A stretch of DNA of 64,000 bases from Phenylobacterium sp. (GTDB taxonomy: Bacteria; Pseudomonadota; Alphaproteobacteria; Caulobacterales; Caulobacteraceae). The DNA is taken from NCBI RefSeq assembly GCF_030681155.1, contig NZ_JAUXXE010000034.1, positions 122,554-186,553 of the forward strand, given 5' to 3'. Below, piece after piece: positions 27,497 to 38,103 of the stretch (positions are counted from its first letter, which is position 1; each line of letters begins with the position of its first letter). The notes under the pieces were generated by a model. That model ran no database searches. It was given only the letters and a program-made list of their open reading frames with translations, and had not been told where the DNA came from. Both the position numbers and the translations under genes were made by a program.

Positions 27497-29281
27497 CTAG
27501 TCTCCCTGCGACTTGGTTTCGCCAGCGGCGCGGACCAGCTGCACGAACTCGGCGCGCAGGCCGTATGGATCCTCGCCGCGCGCGCCTTGGGCGAGATCGG
27601 TGACCTGCGTCCAGCCGAAGCTGGGGTCTATGCGCGGGTCGTTCTTCAGCATCTGGCCGAAGGCGGCGACCGAGAGCGCCCATCGCGCCGCTTCGGGCGC
27701 GGACTGGACGCTGGGATAGATGTCCCTTCCGCCGATGGGCCGCTCGATCAGTTTCGAGGTTGTCTGGCCCGGCAGCTTGTAGCGAATCTTCAGGTAGGCG
27801 AGCTCGCCGGCCGGCGCCGGCGCGCTGGGTTTGCGAGGGCCGTAACGCAACGGATCGCTGGAGGCGGGCGCGCCCGCCGGGGTGATCTCGTAGAGCGCCG
27901 TGACGGAGGCGCCCGACCCCACCTCGCCAGCGTCGACCTGGTCGTTGTTGAAGTCCTCGCGCGCCAGCAAACGCGTCTCATAGCCGATCAGCCTGTATTC
28001 GGTGACCGTCGCGGGATTGAACTCGACCTGGATCTTCACGTCGTCGGCGATGGGGAACAGCGAGCTGGCGAAGTCCTCGCGGAACAGCTTCCGGGCCTCG
28101 TTCAGGGTGTCGATATAGGCCGCCGTCCCGTTTCCGTTCTGGGCCAGGGTCTGCATCATGACGTCGTTATAGTTGCCGCGCCCGAAGCCGTAGACCGACA
28201 GATAGACGCCGTCCTTGCGCTTGTCGGCGACGACGTCCTTGAGCTTGGCCGGATCGGCGACGCCGACATTGAAGTCGCCGTCGGTCAGCAGGATCACCCG
28301 GTTCACCGCCCCCCGATCAAAGTTCTGGCGGGCGAGGTCATAGGCCAAGGTCAGGCCCTGGCCACCCGCGGTGGAGCCTCCTGCCCTCAGGGACTGCAGC
28401 GCACATCGCACCTTCAGCTTGCTGCGGCCGTCGGTCGGCGCGAGCACCGCGCCGGCTGATCCGGCATAGGCGACAATGGCCACGCGGTCCTGCGGCCGAA
28501 GCTGATCCACCAGCAGGTTCAGCGCCTTGGTCGCCAAGGGCAGACGATCTTGGCTCCACATCGAGCCTGAGGTGTCGACCAGGAAGACCAGGTTCAGCGG
28601 TGGCTGCTTTGACTGCGGCATGTCGTAGCCTTGCAGGCCGATCTGTACGATCTGGCGCTCGCTCGACCACGGCGACGGGGTCACCGCGACAAACGATTGG
28701 AACGGCGAGGACCGATCAGCCGGCTTGGCGTAGCCGTAGTCGAAATAGTTCACGAGCTCCTCGACCCGCACGGCGTCCGAGGGCGGCCGGCGGCCGTCGT
28801 TGAGGAAGCGGCGCACATTGGCGTAGGAGGCGGTGTCGACATCGACCGAGAAGGTCGAGACCGGCTCTTCGGCGACCCGCTTGATCGCATTCGCGACTGC
28901 GCCGCGATAGCGCTCGGTCTCCATCGTGCGCCGCGCGCCGCTCAACACCATCTGCGACTGCGGCGGTGCGGGAGACGCAATACGTTTCTCCACTCGATTG
29001 GCGACCGGCGGCACCGGCAGTGGCGGGATCGTGGGCAGGGCCATTTGCGGTGAAGGCGGCGGAGGCGGGGCCATCGAGTAGATCGGGCCGCCGGCCGGAC
29101 GACCGCGCGGCGATCCGGGATAGCCGCCGCTTGCGGCCGGAGCGAAGCCGAGCGCCTCGCACGCCGCCGGCGTCGGTTCGCCGTCGCGGACCACCGGCGC
29201 GGCCATGGGCGCCGATGGAACGGCGACCAAGCCCGCCATGGTCACGATCGATACGCTACGCGACATCTTCGATAACGACAT
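27497..29281 (-). CDS. Secreted von Willebrand factor A domain protein (YfbK-like)
   Basis: 594-residue protein with an N-terminal signal segment (about 8-28). A Pro-rich stretch (about 60-100) follows, then the YfbK-type leader domain (TFSVDVDTASYANVRRFL, about 145-190), a VWA domain (about 230-400) with MIDAS motif DTSGSMW and LLTDGDFNVGV, and a C-terminal DUF3520-like region. The family is periplasmic or lipoprotein-like and thought to bind partner proteins via a metal ion. ATG 29281 is preferred over TTG 29305 since GGAGGA sits 8 bp upstream. Confidence 0.85.
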   Translation of the reverse strand: MSLSKMSRSVSIVTMAGLVAVPSAPMAAPVVRDGEPTPAACEALGFAPAASGGYPGSPRGRPAGGPIYSMAPPPPPSPQMALPTIPPLPVPPVANRVEKRIASPAPPQSQMVLSGARRTMETERYRGAVANAIKRVAEEPVSTFSVDVDTASYANVRRFLNDGRRPPSDAVRVEELVNYFDYGYAKPADRSSPFQSFVAVTPSPWSSERQIVQIGLQGYDMPQSKQPPLNLVFLVDTSGSMWSQDRLPLATKALNLLVDQLRPQDRVAIVAYAGSAGAVLAPTDGRSKLKVRCALQSLRAGGSTAGGQGLTLAYDLARQNFDRGAVNRVILLTDGDFNVGVADPAKLKDVVADKRKDGVYLSVYGFGRGNYNDVMMQTLAQNGNGTAAYIDTLNEARKLFREDFASSLFPIADDVKIQVEFNPATVTEYRLIGYETRLLAREDFNNDQVDAGEVGSGASVTALYEITPAGAPASSDPLRYGPRKPSAPAPAGELAYLKIRYKLPGQTTSKLIERPIGGRDIYPSVQSAPEAARWALSVAAFGQMLKNDPRIDPSFGWTQVTDLAQGARGEDPYGLRAEFVQLVRAAGETKSQGD

Positions 29282-29423
29282 GCGATCCGTCCTCCGGTTG
29301 TTCAAGGCAAAGCTTAGCGCGCGCGGTGAGGCGAAAACTCGGCGCGATCTAGGCCGGGTTGTGTGCGGCCATGACTCATCGCAAGGCCCTGGCGATCACC
29401 CCGCGCGAACTTGAGGTCGGCAC

Positions 29424-30359
29424 GTGCTCAATGACGCTCTTTGGTATCGCCGGTTTGGTCAGCCCGCCGAGGCCTTGACGCTGGAGGCCGCGACGCTGCC
29501 CGACCTCTCGCCGGGCGCGGTTCGCGTGCGCATGACGGCGGCGCCGGTCAATCCTTCGGACCTGATTCCGATCACCGGCGCCTATAGCCACCGGATCCAG
29601 CCGCCGCTGGTCGCCGGATACGAGGGGGTCGGGACGGTGGTCTCGGCCGAAGGGGCGGAGGCGGCGCTCATCGGGCGTCGGGTTTTGCCACTACGCGGCG
29701 CGGGAACCTGGCAGCGCTATGTCGACTGCGACCCGGCCTGGATGGTCCCGGCGCCGGACGATGTCGACACCGGGCTGGCCGCGCGTGGCTACATCAATCC
29801 GTTGGCGGCGATGCTGATGCTGCGCCGGTGGCCCGTCCGGGACAGGCGGGTGCTGGTGACGGCGGCCGGTTCGAGCTGCGCCAATCTGCTGGGCCAGTGG
29901 GCGCTGGGCGCGGGCGCGAGCGAGGTCATCGGGATTTACCGCTCGCCTCAGCACCATGAGTGGCTGCTCCGATTGGGCGTCACGCCGGTCGCTATGTCAG
30001 GCGATGTCGAAGCAGCCGCTTCGCGCGTCGATGTGGCGTTCGACGCCGTCGGCGGAACGCTCGCCACCCGGATCCTGGCTGCGATGGCGCCTGCGGGCGA
30101 CTTCGTGTCCTACGGCCTGCTGTCAGGACAGGGCTTCGCGCGGTCAGCTCATGGGCCGCCGCCGCAACGCTTCCATCTGCGAGACCGCCTGGAAGACGTG
30201 TCGCTGGCTGTTTGGCGGGGCTGGTTTGACGACCTGTGGCCACTACTCGGACAGGCCTGGCTGCCGGAAGCGCGGTATTTCGCGCTGGCGGAGTGGCGCG
30301 AGGCGCTGGCGTTGTTCGAGACCTCGGGGCGTCAGGTCAAACCGATGCTGGCGCTTTAG
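29424..30359 (+). CDS. Zinc-free MDR oxidoreductase (quinone/enoyl reductase-like)
   Basis: 311-residue medium-chain dehydrogenase/reductase. It has a GroES-like N-terminal domain (AAPVNPSDLIPITGAY; PPLVAGYEGVGTVVSAEG) and an NAD(P)-binding Rossmann domain with VLVTAAGSSCANLLGQWAL. The zinc-ligand cysteines of alcohol dehydrogenases are absent, placing it with NADPH:quinone reductases and mitochondrial-type 2-enoyl thioester reductases (MECR). It starts with GTG 29424 behind TTGAGG. A strong bidirectional terminator separates it from the convergent csbD-like gene. Confidence 0.85.
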   Translation: MLNDALWYRRFGQPAEALTLEAATLPDLSPGAVRVRMTAAPVNPSDLIPITGAYSHRIQPPLVAGYEGVGTVVSAEGAEAALIGRRVLPLRGAGTWQRYVDCDPAWMVPAPDDVDTGLAARGYINPLAAMLMLRRWPVRDRRVLVTAAGSSCANLLGQWALGAGASEVIGIYRSPQHHEWLLRLGVTPVAMSGDVEAAASRVDVAFDAVGGTLATRILAAMAPAGDFVSYGLLSGQGFARSAHGPPPQRFHLRDRLEDVSLAVWRGWFDDLWPLLGQAWLPEARYFALAEWREALALFETSGRQVKPMLAL

Positions 30360-30365
30360 GCATGA

Positions 30366-30397
30366 GAAAGGCCGCGCCGGTGACGGCGCGGCCTCTT
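30366..30397. terminator. Bidirectional rho-independent terminator
   Basis: A perfect 9-bp stem (GGCCGCGCC at 30370-30378, GGCGCGGCC at 30385-30393) with a 6-nt loop, flanked by GAGAAA on the left and TCTT on the right, lies between two convergent genes. It can terminate transcription from both sides. Confidence 0.75.
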
Positions 30398-30416
30398 CAA
30401 TCGCGGTTTGGCGCCG

Positions 30417-30599
30417 CTACTTCTTCAGCGCATCGCGTGCGGCGTCCTTCAGATCGCCGACGCCCTTCTGGATCTTGCCGGCTACCTTTTCGGCGGCGCC
30501 CTCGGCTTCGAGGCGTTCGTTGCCGGTGACCTTGCCGGTGGCTTCCTTGATCGAGCCGGTGGCTTCCTTGGTCGCGCCTTTGACGGTGTCCTTGTGCAT
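30417..30599 (-). CDS. CsbD-family stress protein
   Basis: 60-residue, highly charged, Gly/Lys/Ala-rich protein starting MHKDTVKGATKEATGSIKEA, the hallmark of the CsbD family (small, abundant general-stress proteins of unknown mechanism). It has the short repeated KGxxKEATGxxK units. ATG 30599 has GGAG 8-9 bp upstream; the frame continues upstream to 30740 but that part has no ribosome site and covers the promoter. A GGAAC-N16-CGTA element upstream fits the EcfG general stress response sigma factor. Confidence 0.85.
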   Translation of the reverse strand: MHKDTVKGATKEATGSIKEATGKVTGNERLEAEGAAEKVAGKIQKGVGDLKDAARDALKK

Positions 30600-30656
30600 G
30601 CTGGTGCTCCTACTTGTTTGAGGCGCCGGGGGGAGGCGCGCCTCTGAGCGGGTAAC

Positions 30657-30681
30657 TACGCGCGGGACCATCGAGTGTTCC
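30657..30681 (-). promoter_or_regulatory. EcfG/SigT-like promoter for the csbD-like gene
   Basis: On the minus strand GGAAC (30681-30677), 16 bp of spacer and CGTA (30660-30657) match the alphaproteobacterial general stress promoter GGAAC-N16-CGTT at eight of nine positions. The csbD-type start codon is 58 bp downstream. CsbD genes are typical general-stress targets, which supports the reading. Confidence 0.55.
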
Positions 30682-30853
30682 GGGCTCAGCGAGTTGAATT
30701 TGGTTCCGCCACGAGAGCGCTGGGCGGGCGTTTTTTCCATGCTGGGGCGCGCTCTTGGCGGTCACGCGGCCACGCCGCATTGCGCCAAGCCCCCGCGACG
30801 GCTATCTCCGTCCGCGAATTCCCGTCTTTTCGAAGAGCGAGCGCGGACGCCTC

Positions 30854-32521
<1,668 letters not shown>

Positions 32522-32527
32522 GGGCTA

Positions 32528-32642
32528 GATGCTCCCCCTCTGGGGGAGCTCCCGGCTATGGCCGGGTGAGGGGGGCTTTGCCTTCGTCACCAAGCCCCCT
32601 CCGTCGCGCTTCGCGCGCCACCTCCCCCAGTGGGGGAGGATC
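32528..32642. repeat. Palindromic intergenic repeat element
   Basis: Two arms of about 50 bp (32528-32578 and 32592-32642) are imperfect inverted copies of each other, each with its own small hairpin built on CTCCCCC/GGGGGAG, around a short centre with TTTGCC. The sequence lies between ettA and the convergent dioxygenase gene. Similar G/C-rich dyads with 'ctccccc...gggggag' are found as dispersed intergenic repeats in alphaproteobacteria; copy number here is unknown. It may act as a bidirectional terminator. Confidence 0.65.
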
Positions 32643-32650
32643 TGGGCGGC

Positions 32651-33442
32651 CTAGCTGGGCCGCCCGATCACTACGCCGGTCATGCTGATGGCGCCCAGTT
32701 CGATGGCGTCGTTGAAGAAAGTGACCTCATCGTCCTGACCCTGCGCGCCCAGCACATAGAGCAGCGGCAGGTAGTGCTCGTCCGTCGGGATCGAGAGTTG
32801 GGCGTCCTGGCCCAGGCTCATCCAGTCGACCAACTGTCCGTGGTCGTTGGCGGCGATCAGCGATTTCACCGTCTCATTGAACCGGTCGGCCCAGTCGAAG
32901 GGCTCGGGACTCTGCGCCCTTATGGCCAGGCGCAGGTTGTGGACCCAGTCGCCAGATCCCAGGATCAGAACGCCCTCGTCGCGAAGTTCGGCGAGCTTGC
33001 GGCCAAGCTCATAATGGACGCTGGGCGGCTGGCGCAGGTCAATGGCCAGTTGCAGCACTGGAATGTCGGCCGCGGGGAACATGTGCATCAGCACCGACCA
33101 GGCGCCGTGGTCCAGGCCCCAGTCATGGTCGTGGCGGACGCTAGTCGGGGACAATAGGTCCGTGACCCTCTCGGCCAGCCAAGTGTCGCCAGGCGCCGGA
33201 TAGGCGATGTCGTAGAGCGGCTTTGGGAAGCCGTAGAAGTCGTGGATGGTCCGCGGGGCGCTCATCGCCGTGACCGCGGTCTCCTCCACGTACCAGTGGG
33301 CCGAAATGCAGAGGATCGCCTTGGGCCGGGGCAGGGAGGCGCCGAGCGCGCGCCAGGCGTCGGCATAGTCTCCACCCAGGGCGTTCATCGGGCTGCCGTG
33401 ACCGACGAAAATGGCCGGCATGTGGGGGACGCGTTCGCTCAT
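32651..33442 (-). CDS. LigB-type extradiol ring-cleavage dioxygenase (YgiD/DODA family)
   Basis: 263-residue class III extradiol dioxygenase of the 4,5-DOPA dioxygenase group. Metal-ligand regions are GHGSP (H15), SAHW (H49), and later WGLDHGAW and GSGDWVHNL. E. coli YgiD cleaves L-DOPA in vitro; the natural substrate is generally unclear. It begins MSERVPHMPAIF at ATG 33442 and ends next to the palindromic repeat. A separate 34-bp gap divides it from the upstream MFS gene on the same strand, so the three minus-strand genes 35209-32651 may form an operon. Confidence 0.85.
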   Translation of the reverse strand: MSERVPHMPAIFVGHGSPMNALGGDYADAWRALGASLPRPKAILCISAHWYVEETAVTAMSAPRTIHDFYGFPKPLYDIAYPAPGDTWLAERVTDLLSPTSVRHDHDWGLDHGAWSVLMHMFPAADIPVLQLAIDLRQPPSVHYELGRKLAELRDEGVLILGSGDWVHNLRLAIRAQSPEPFDWADRFNETVKSLIAANDHGQLVDWMSLGQDAQLSIPTDEHYLPLLYVLGAQGQDDEVTFFNDAIELGAISMTGVVIGRPS

Positions 33443-33476
33443 GATGGACCTCAGATCGGTAGAGCGTGGCTGTTCG

Positions 33477-34700
33477 TCAATCGGCTGGGGCGTTTTCGCG
33501 CAGATCGCGCAGCGGCGACAGGACGGCGATCAGGGCTGGGATCAAGAAGCCCAGAGCGGCGATCAGCAGCGCCGCACGCGGTCCGATCGCCTGGCCGAGC
33601 AGGCCACCGCCCAGCGCGCCGATCACGGACATAGCCCCGGCCGAGGCGTGGAAGGCCCCGGCGACGCGGCCGAGCACCGCTTGCGGCAGCAGGGTCTGAC
33701 GCAGGCTCGCGGTCAGGACGCCGCCGGCCACGGCAAAGGCGTCGCCGATCACTTGCGAGACGATCAAGGCCGCAAGGCCCGCCACAGGCGCGGCCGGCGC
33801 GAACGGCGTGATCAGTACGGCGAGCGCTGCGCCAGCAATCGCGACGATGATCGCGCGTCCTTGGCCCAGACGGTGTGAAAGCCGGGGGGCGATGACGGCG
33901 CCGGCCAGAGCGCCAACTCCGCCCGCGCCGATGGCGAGGCCGAGCATGGCGGGGGTGAGGCCCAGAGTGCGCACGGCGAACAGCACGTAGAGCGCGCTGA
34001 ATACGCCGCCGAACAGGCCCTGCGCGGCCGTCATCAGCAGCAGCGGACGCATGTGGGGGTCGGACCAGGCCAGGCGAAAGCCCTGGGTGACATCGCGCGT
34101 CCAATGGTCCGGCGGTGATTCAGCAGGCGCCGCCTCCGGGTTTCGGATGGTTGCGAGGAAGCCGGCTGACACCAGGTAGGTGACCGCGTTGGCGGCGACT
34201 GCGATGGGTGCGCTCAGCCATTGGAACAGTAGGCCGGCCAGGGCAGGGCCGCCGACCTCGGCCACGGACTCGGTCGCGGCCAGCCGTGAATTGCCTTCGA
34301 CGAGCTCGGCCTTGCCGATGATGCTGGGCAGGTAGCTGTGGCTGGCGATGTCGAACACGACGCTGGCGGCGGCGACCAAGGCGGCGGCCGCGAGCACTTG
34401 CGGCAGGGTCAGGACGCCCAGCCCAGCGGAGATGGGAATGGTGATCAACACGGCGGCGCGCAACAGGTCGGCGCCGATCAGCAGCGGCCGGCGGCGATGG
34501 CGGTCGATGAGGCCGCCTGTCGCCAGCGCCGCCGCCAACGCCGCGCCGCTGGCCACCGCGGCCAGGACGCCCAGCGTCGCGGCGCTCGCGCCGAGCGTCG
34601 TCACCGCCATGATCGGCAGTCCCTCCCGCGTGATCCGAGCGCCGAAGGCCGAGACGGTTTGGGCGGCCCAGAGCTTTCTGAAGGTGGAGGGCAGGCTCAT
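33477..34700 (-). CDS. MFS transporter
   Basis: 407-residue major facilitator with about 12 hydrophobic helices. Between helices 2 and 3 it has ATGGLIDRHRRRPLLIGADL, the loop motif of the DHA3-like group (MefA/EntS-type exporters). The substrate cannot be read. The start ATG 34700 overlaps the stop of the upstream P-loop gene (ATGA), so both are translated from one message. Confidence 0.85.
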   Translation of the reverse strand: MSLPSTFRKLWAAQTVSAFGARITREGLPIMAVTTLGASAATLGVLAAVASGAALAAALATGGLIDRHRRRPLLIGADLLRAAVLITIPISAGLGVLTLPQVLAAAALVAAASVVFDIASHSYLPSIIGKAELVEGNSRLAATESVAEVGGPALAGLLFQWLSAPIAVAANAVTYLVSAGFLATIRNPEAAPAESPPDHWTRDVTQGFRLAWSDPHMRPLLLMTAAQGLFGGVFSALYVLFAVRTLGLTPAMLGLAIGAGGVGALAGAVIAPRLSHRLGQGRAIIVAIAGAALAVLITPFAPAAPVAGLAALIVSQVIGDAFAVAGGVLTASLRQTLLPQAVLGRVAGAFHASAGAMSVIGALGGGLLGQAIGPRAALLIAALGFLIPALIAVLSPLRDLRENAPAD

Positions 34701-35209
34701 CGGCCCGCCTGGCGCAAGAACGCGGCCACCTCGAGATCGCCCCGCAGCCGGTGGACCGGTTTGCTCGGCGCCTGGTGGGCCAGGATGTGCTCGATGTTGC
34801 GTCGGGCGATCCGATCGAAGGTCCAGATGAAGTTCAGGGTCTCGCTATCCAGGCTGTCGCGGCAGCCGGCGGGGAGGTCGGGGCGGTTGCGCCCGCGCCG
34901 ATCTATGCTGCGCCAGGCTGCGCGGGCCAGCGAGCGCCAGCGCGGCTGCTCGATCCAAAGGATGGTGTCGGCGCGCGGCAGGCTGAGGTCGCCGATCAGG
35001 CCCAGGAAATTCCCGTCAACGATCCACGCGTCGCCAGCCACCGCCTGGGTCACGCGTTGCCGAAAGACCTCCGAGACTCCGGGTTTCCAGCCGGGTTCGT
35101 AGAAGAGGACGTCGAGGTGGATCACTGGCAGGTCCAGCTTGGCGCCGAGTTTTCGCGCGAGGGTGGACTTGCCGGACCCTGAATTGCCGAGGATCACGAT
35201 GCGGCGCAT
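34697..35209 (-). CDS. Small P-loop NTPase, 'topology modulation protein' (FlaR-like) family
   Basis: 170-residue adenylate-kinase-like protein with Walker A GNSGSGKST (8-16), HLDVLFYEPGWKP and WIVDGNFLG. The family name comes from an old plasmid observation; the members look like small-molecule kinases. A strong GGAGGGAGGA site precedes ATG 35209. It is translationally coupled to the MFS gene. Confidence 0.75.
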   Translation of the reverse strand: MRRIVILGNSGSGKSTLARKLGAKLDLPVIHLDVLFYEPGWKPGVSEVFRQRVTQAVAGDAWIVDGNFLGLIGDLSLPRADTILWIEQPRWRSLARAAWRSIDRRGRNRPDLPAGCRDSLDSETLNFIWTFDRIARRNIEHILAHQAPSKPVHRLRGDLEVAAFLRQAGR

Positions 35210-35260
35210 GACGTCCTCCCTCCACCGTGGCTATAGGAGAGCCAGAGTTCGGAGAACCCC

Positions 35261-36202
35261 ATGATCGCGTCGTCCAAGCCCGTCGTCCTGCTTTCCCACC
35301 AGATGCTGTCGCCGATGCAACAGGCTCTGGAGGCGCAGGGATACGAGGTCGCGCGGCGCTGGGAACTGACGCCGCAGCAGGCGGCCGAGGTTCGAGTGAT
35401 CATTCAGGCGGGTGAAATCCCGCTGCCGGCAGCCTTCCTGGAAGGTCTGCCCAAGCTCGGCCTGATCGCCTGCGTCAGCGTCGGCTATGACGGGGTCGAC
35501 GTGCCGTGGTGCCGGGCGCGTGGGGTGGAAGTGACCCACGCTCACGGCCTGAACGCCGAGGATGTGGCCGACCACGCCATCGGCCTGATGATCGCCGGCT
35601 GGCGCAACATCGTCGTCGGTGACGCCGCGGTGCGCGGCGGCTCCTGGGCGGAGGGCGAGCGGATGGGCGCGCGGCCCGGCCTGCGCGGCCGCAAGCTGGG
35701 CGTGATGGGCTTGGGCTCCATCGGCGAGGCGGTGGCGGTTCGCGGTGAGGCCTTTGGCATGGAGATCGCCTGGTGGGGACCGCGCGAAAAGGCCGGCGCT
35801 CGCTGGCCGCGCACCGAGACGCTGCTGAAGCTGGCGACCGACAGCGATGTGCTGGTCGTGGCCTGCCGCGCCGACGAGACCAATCGAAAGATGGTCGACC
35901 AGGCGGTGATTGAGGCGGTCGGCCCGCGCGGCATGATCGTCAATGTCGCCCGCGGCTCGATCATCGACGAGGACGCGCTGATCGCCGCGCTGAAGGATGG
36001 GCGGCTGGGCCGCGCGGGGCTCGACGTCTTCGAGACCGAGCCGACTCCAGCCGCGCGCTGGAAAGACGTCCCCGGCGCGGTCCTAACCCCGCATTCGGCC
36101 GGCGCCACCTCGGACTCGGTCGTTCGCATGATCGGCCAGGCATTGGAGAACGTGCGGCTGTTCCTGGCCGGCGAACCGGTGATGAGTCCGGTTTCAGTGT
36201 AA
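35261..36202 (+). CDS. D-isomer-specific 2-hydroxyacid dehydrogenase
   Basis: 313-residue NAD(P)-dependent dehydrogenase reducing 2-oxoacids. The cofactor fold has GVMGLGSIGEAVAVRG; catalytic residues are R in ACRADETNRKM, E in GLDVFETEP and H in LTPHSAGAT. The substrate-binding N-terminal domain includes LGLIACVSVGYDGVD. It resembles the glyoxylate/hydroxypyruvate reductase (GhrB/GhrA) group. ATG 35261 is preceded by GGAGAA. It is divergent from the P-loop gene. Confidence 0.88.
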   Translation: MIASSKPVVLLSHQMLSPMQQALEAQGYEVARRWELTPQQAAEVRVIIQAGEIPLPAAFLEGLPKLGLIACVSVGYDGVDVPWCRARGVEVTHAHGLNAEDVADHAIGLMIAGWRNIVVGDAAVRGGSWAEGERMGARPGLRGRKLGVMGLGSIGEAVAVRGEAFGMEIAWWGPREKAGARWPRTETLLKLATDSDVLVVACRADETNRKMVDQAVIEAVGPRGMIVNVARGSIIDEDALIAALKDGRLGRAGLDVFETEPTPAARWKDVPGAVLTPHSAGATSDSVVRMIGQALENVRLFLAGEPVMSPVSV

Positions 36203-36210
36203 CCCTCTGG

Positions 36211-36315
36211 GTGTTTCCTGGGAGGACGCTGGTCATCGACTTCGCCTATGACGGCGGCGGCACGGGCAAGGCGCGCGTCGGCGCAGTGACGGTGGAGGTC
36301 GCGCTTCGACCTTGA
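36211..36315 (+). pseudogene. Possible remnant of an arylsulfatase C-terminus
   Basis: A 34-residue frame after the dehydrogenase reads FPGRTLVIDFAYDGGGTGKA and then stops. The string D-F-x-Y-D-G-G-G-x-G-K is characteristic of the region just before the C-terminal strand of arylsulfatases. No other sulfatase sequence is nearby, so this could be a decayed fragment or a chance match. Confidence 0.25.
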
Positions 36316-36396
36316 AGCGGCGCGCGGCGCGGCGTCTGATAGCCGGGGGCTTCAGCTTTCCGACGTCGCACAACAGCCGAGGATCAGACGGTCCAG

Positions 36397-38103
36397 ATGA
36401 AATCGCCCGATCAACCGTCAAGCTCGACGACCTCGGCGGTTGATCCCGGCGCTCAATCCACCAATCCGTCGCTGCTGGCGTCGCTGAACAGTCCGATCTT
36501 TCGCGCTGTCTGGATCGCCAGCCTGGCGTCGAATTTCGGTGGTCTGATCCAGTCCGTCGGCGCGTCCTGGATGATGACCTCGATCGGGTCGGCGGGAATG
36601 GTCGCCCTGGTGCAGGCCTCGGTCACCCTCCCCATCATGCTGCTGTCGTTGCCGGCGGGCGCGCTGGCCGACACCTTCGACCGGCGCAAAATGATGCTGG
36701 CGGCCCAGGTCTTCATGCTGGTGGTGTCCGTCACCCTGAGCCTCTTCGCCTGGGCCGGATGGATCACGCCTTGGGTGCTGCTGGTCTTCACCTTCCTGAT
36801 CGGGTGCGGGGCGGCGATGAACGGCCCGGCCTGGCAGGCCTCGGTAGGCGAGATGGTGCCACGCCGCGACCTGGCTGGCGCGGTGGCGCTCAACTCCATG
36901 GGCTTCAACCTGGCCCGCAGCGTCGGACCGGCCGTGGGCGGCATGATCGTGGCCGCCGCCGGGGCCGCGGCCGCCTTTACCGTCAACGCCTTCACCTACA
37001 CCGGACTGATCTTCGTTCTGGCGCGGTGGAAGCCGGAACGTCCGGCCCGGACCTTGCCGCGCGAGGGGCTGGGCGTGGCGATGCGGACAGGCCTGCGATA
37101 CGTCGCCATGTCCGGCCGGATCGGTTCGGTGCTGCTGCGCGCCCTGGTGTTCGGCTTTGCGGCCAGTGCGGTCCAGGCGCTGATGCCGCTGGTCGCGCGC
37201 GACACGATGGGTGGCGGTCCGCAGGTCTTTGGCCTGCTGCTGGGAGCCTTCGGCGCCGGAGCCGTGGGCGGGGCGGTAGCCAGCACCCGGCTGCGCGCCC
37301 GCATGTCCAACGAACTGATTGTCCGCTGGTCCTGCCTGATCTTCGGCGTCGCCACCATCGCCCTGGCGTTCAGTTCCTGGCTGGCGGCCGGCATGGCGGC
37401 CCTGGTCTTCGCCGGCGGCGCATGGGTGCTGGCCCTATCGACTTTCAATGTCACGGTGCAGATGTCAGCCCCTCGCTGGGTGGTGGCGCGGGCCTTGGCC
37501 CTCTACCAGATGGCTGCGTTCGGCGGCATGGCGTTGGGTAGTTGGACCTGGGGGATGGTCGCCGAGCGCGAGGGGCTTTTGCTGACTCTCTGCGCGGCTG
37601 GGGCCGCCCAACTCCTCTGCGCCCTGATCGGCCTGCGCGCGCCGCTGTCATCCACCTCGGGCCTGAATCTCGACCTCATCGGCTCCTGGACTGAGCCCGA
37701 CCTGGCGGTGTCGATCCAGCCTCGCAGCGGCCCGATCGTGATCACCATCGAGTACCTTATCGACGAGGTGGATATCGACGAATTCCTGGCCGCCATGGTC
37801 GACCGCCGGCGCATCCGCCGCCGCGACGGGGCGCGCCACTGGACGCTGTTGCGCGATCTGTCCGACCCGCGGCTGTGGATCGAGCGCTACCATACCGCAA
37901 CCTGGCTCGACTATGTGCGCCACAACCAGCGGATCACTGAAGCCGATCGCGACATCACCGATCATGTCCGCGCCCTGCACCGGGGTCCTGAGCGCCCGCG
38001 CGTACGCCGCATGATCGAGCGCCCGACTAGGGCCGCGGCCATGGAGCCGCTGACCGATCAGGAAATGGCCGAAACCCTCACCGACCCCACCAGGGCGGCC
38101 TAG
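36397..38103 (+). CDS. MFS_3-family transporter with C-terminal soluble domain
   Basis: 568-residue protein. Residues about 25-430 form 12 membrane helices of the MFS_3 (enterobactin exporter-like) group, with LPAGALADTFDRRKMMLAA between helices 2 and 3. The last 130 residues (from about 440; GPIVITIEYLIDEVD to WLDYVRHNQRITEADRDI) form a soluble alpha/beta unit resembling the antibiotic-monooxygenase-like barrel that ends many MFS_3 proteins. The substrate is unknown. The 194-bp gap upstream has only a possible sulfatase remnant. It converges on the autotransporter gene with a 4-bp overlap. Confidence 0.85.
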   Translation: MKSPDQPSSSTTSAVDPGAQSTNPSLLASLNSPIFRAVWIASLASNFGGLIQSVGASWMMTSIGSAGMVALVQASVTLPIMLLSLPAGALADTFDRRKMMLAAQVFMLVVSVTLSLFAWAGWITPWVLLVFTFLIGCGAAMNGPAWQASVGEMVPRRDLAGAVALNSMGFNLARSVGPAVGGMIVAAAGAAAAFTVNAFTYTGLIFVLARWKPERPARTLPREGLGVAMRTGLRYVAMSGRIGSVLLRALVFGFAASAVQALMPLVARDTMGGGPQVFGLLLGAFGAGAVGGAVASTRLRARMSNELIVRWSCLIFGVATIALAFSSWLAAGMAALVFAGGAWVLALSTFNVTVQMSAPRWVVARALALYQMAAFGGMALGSWTWGMVAEREGLLLTLCAAGAAQLLCALIGLRAPLSSTSGLNLDLIGSWTEPDLAVSIQPRSGPIVITIEYLIDEVDIDEFLAAMVDRRRIRRRDGARHWTLLRDLSDPRLWIERYHTATWLDYVRHNQRITEADRDITDHVRALHRGPERPRVRRMIERPTRAAAMEPLTDQEMAETLTDPTRAA

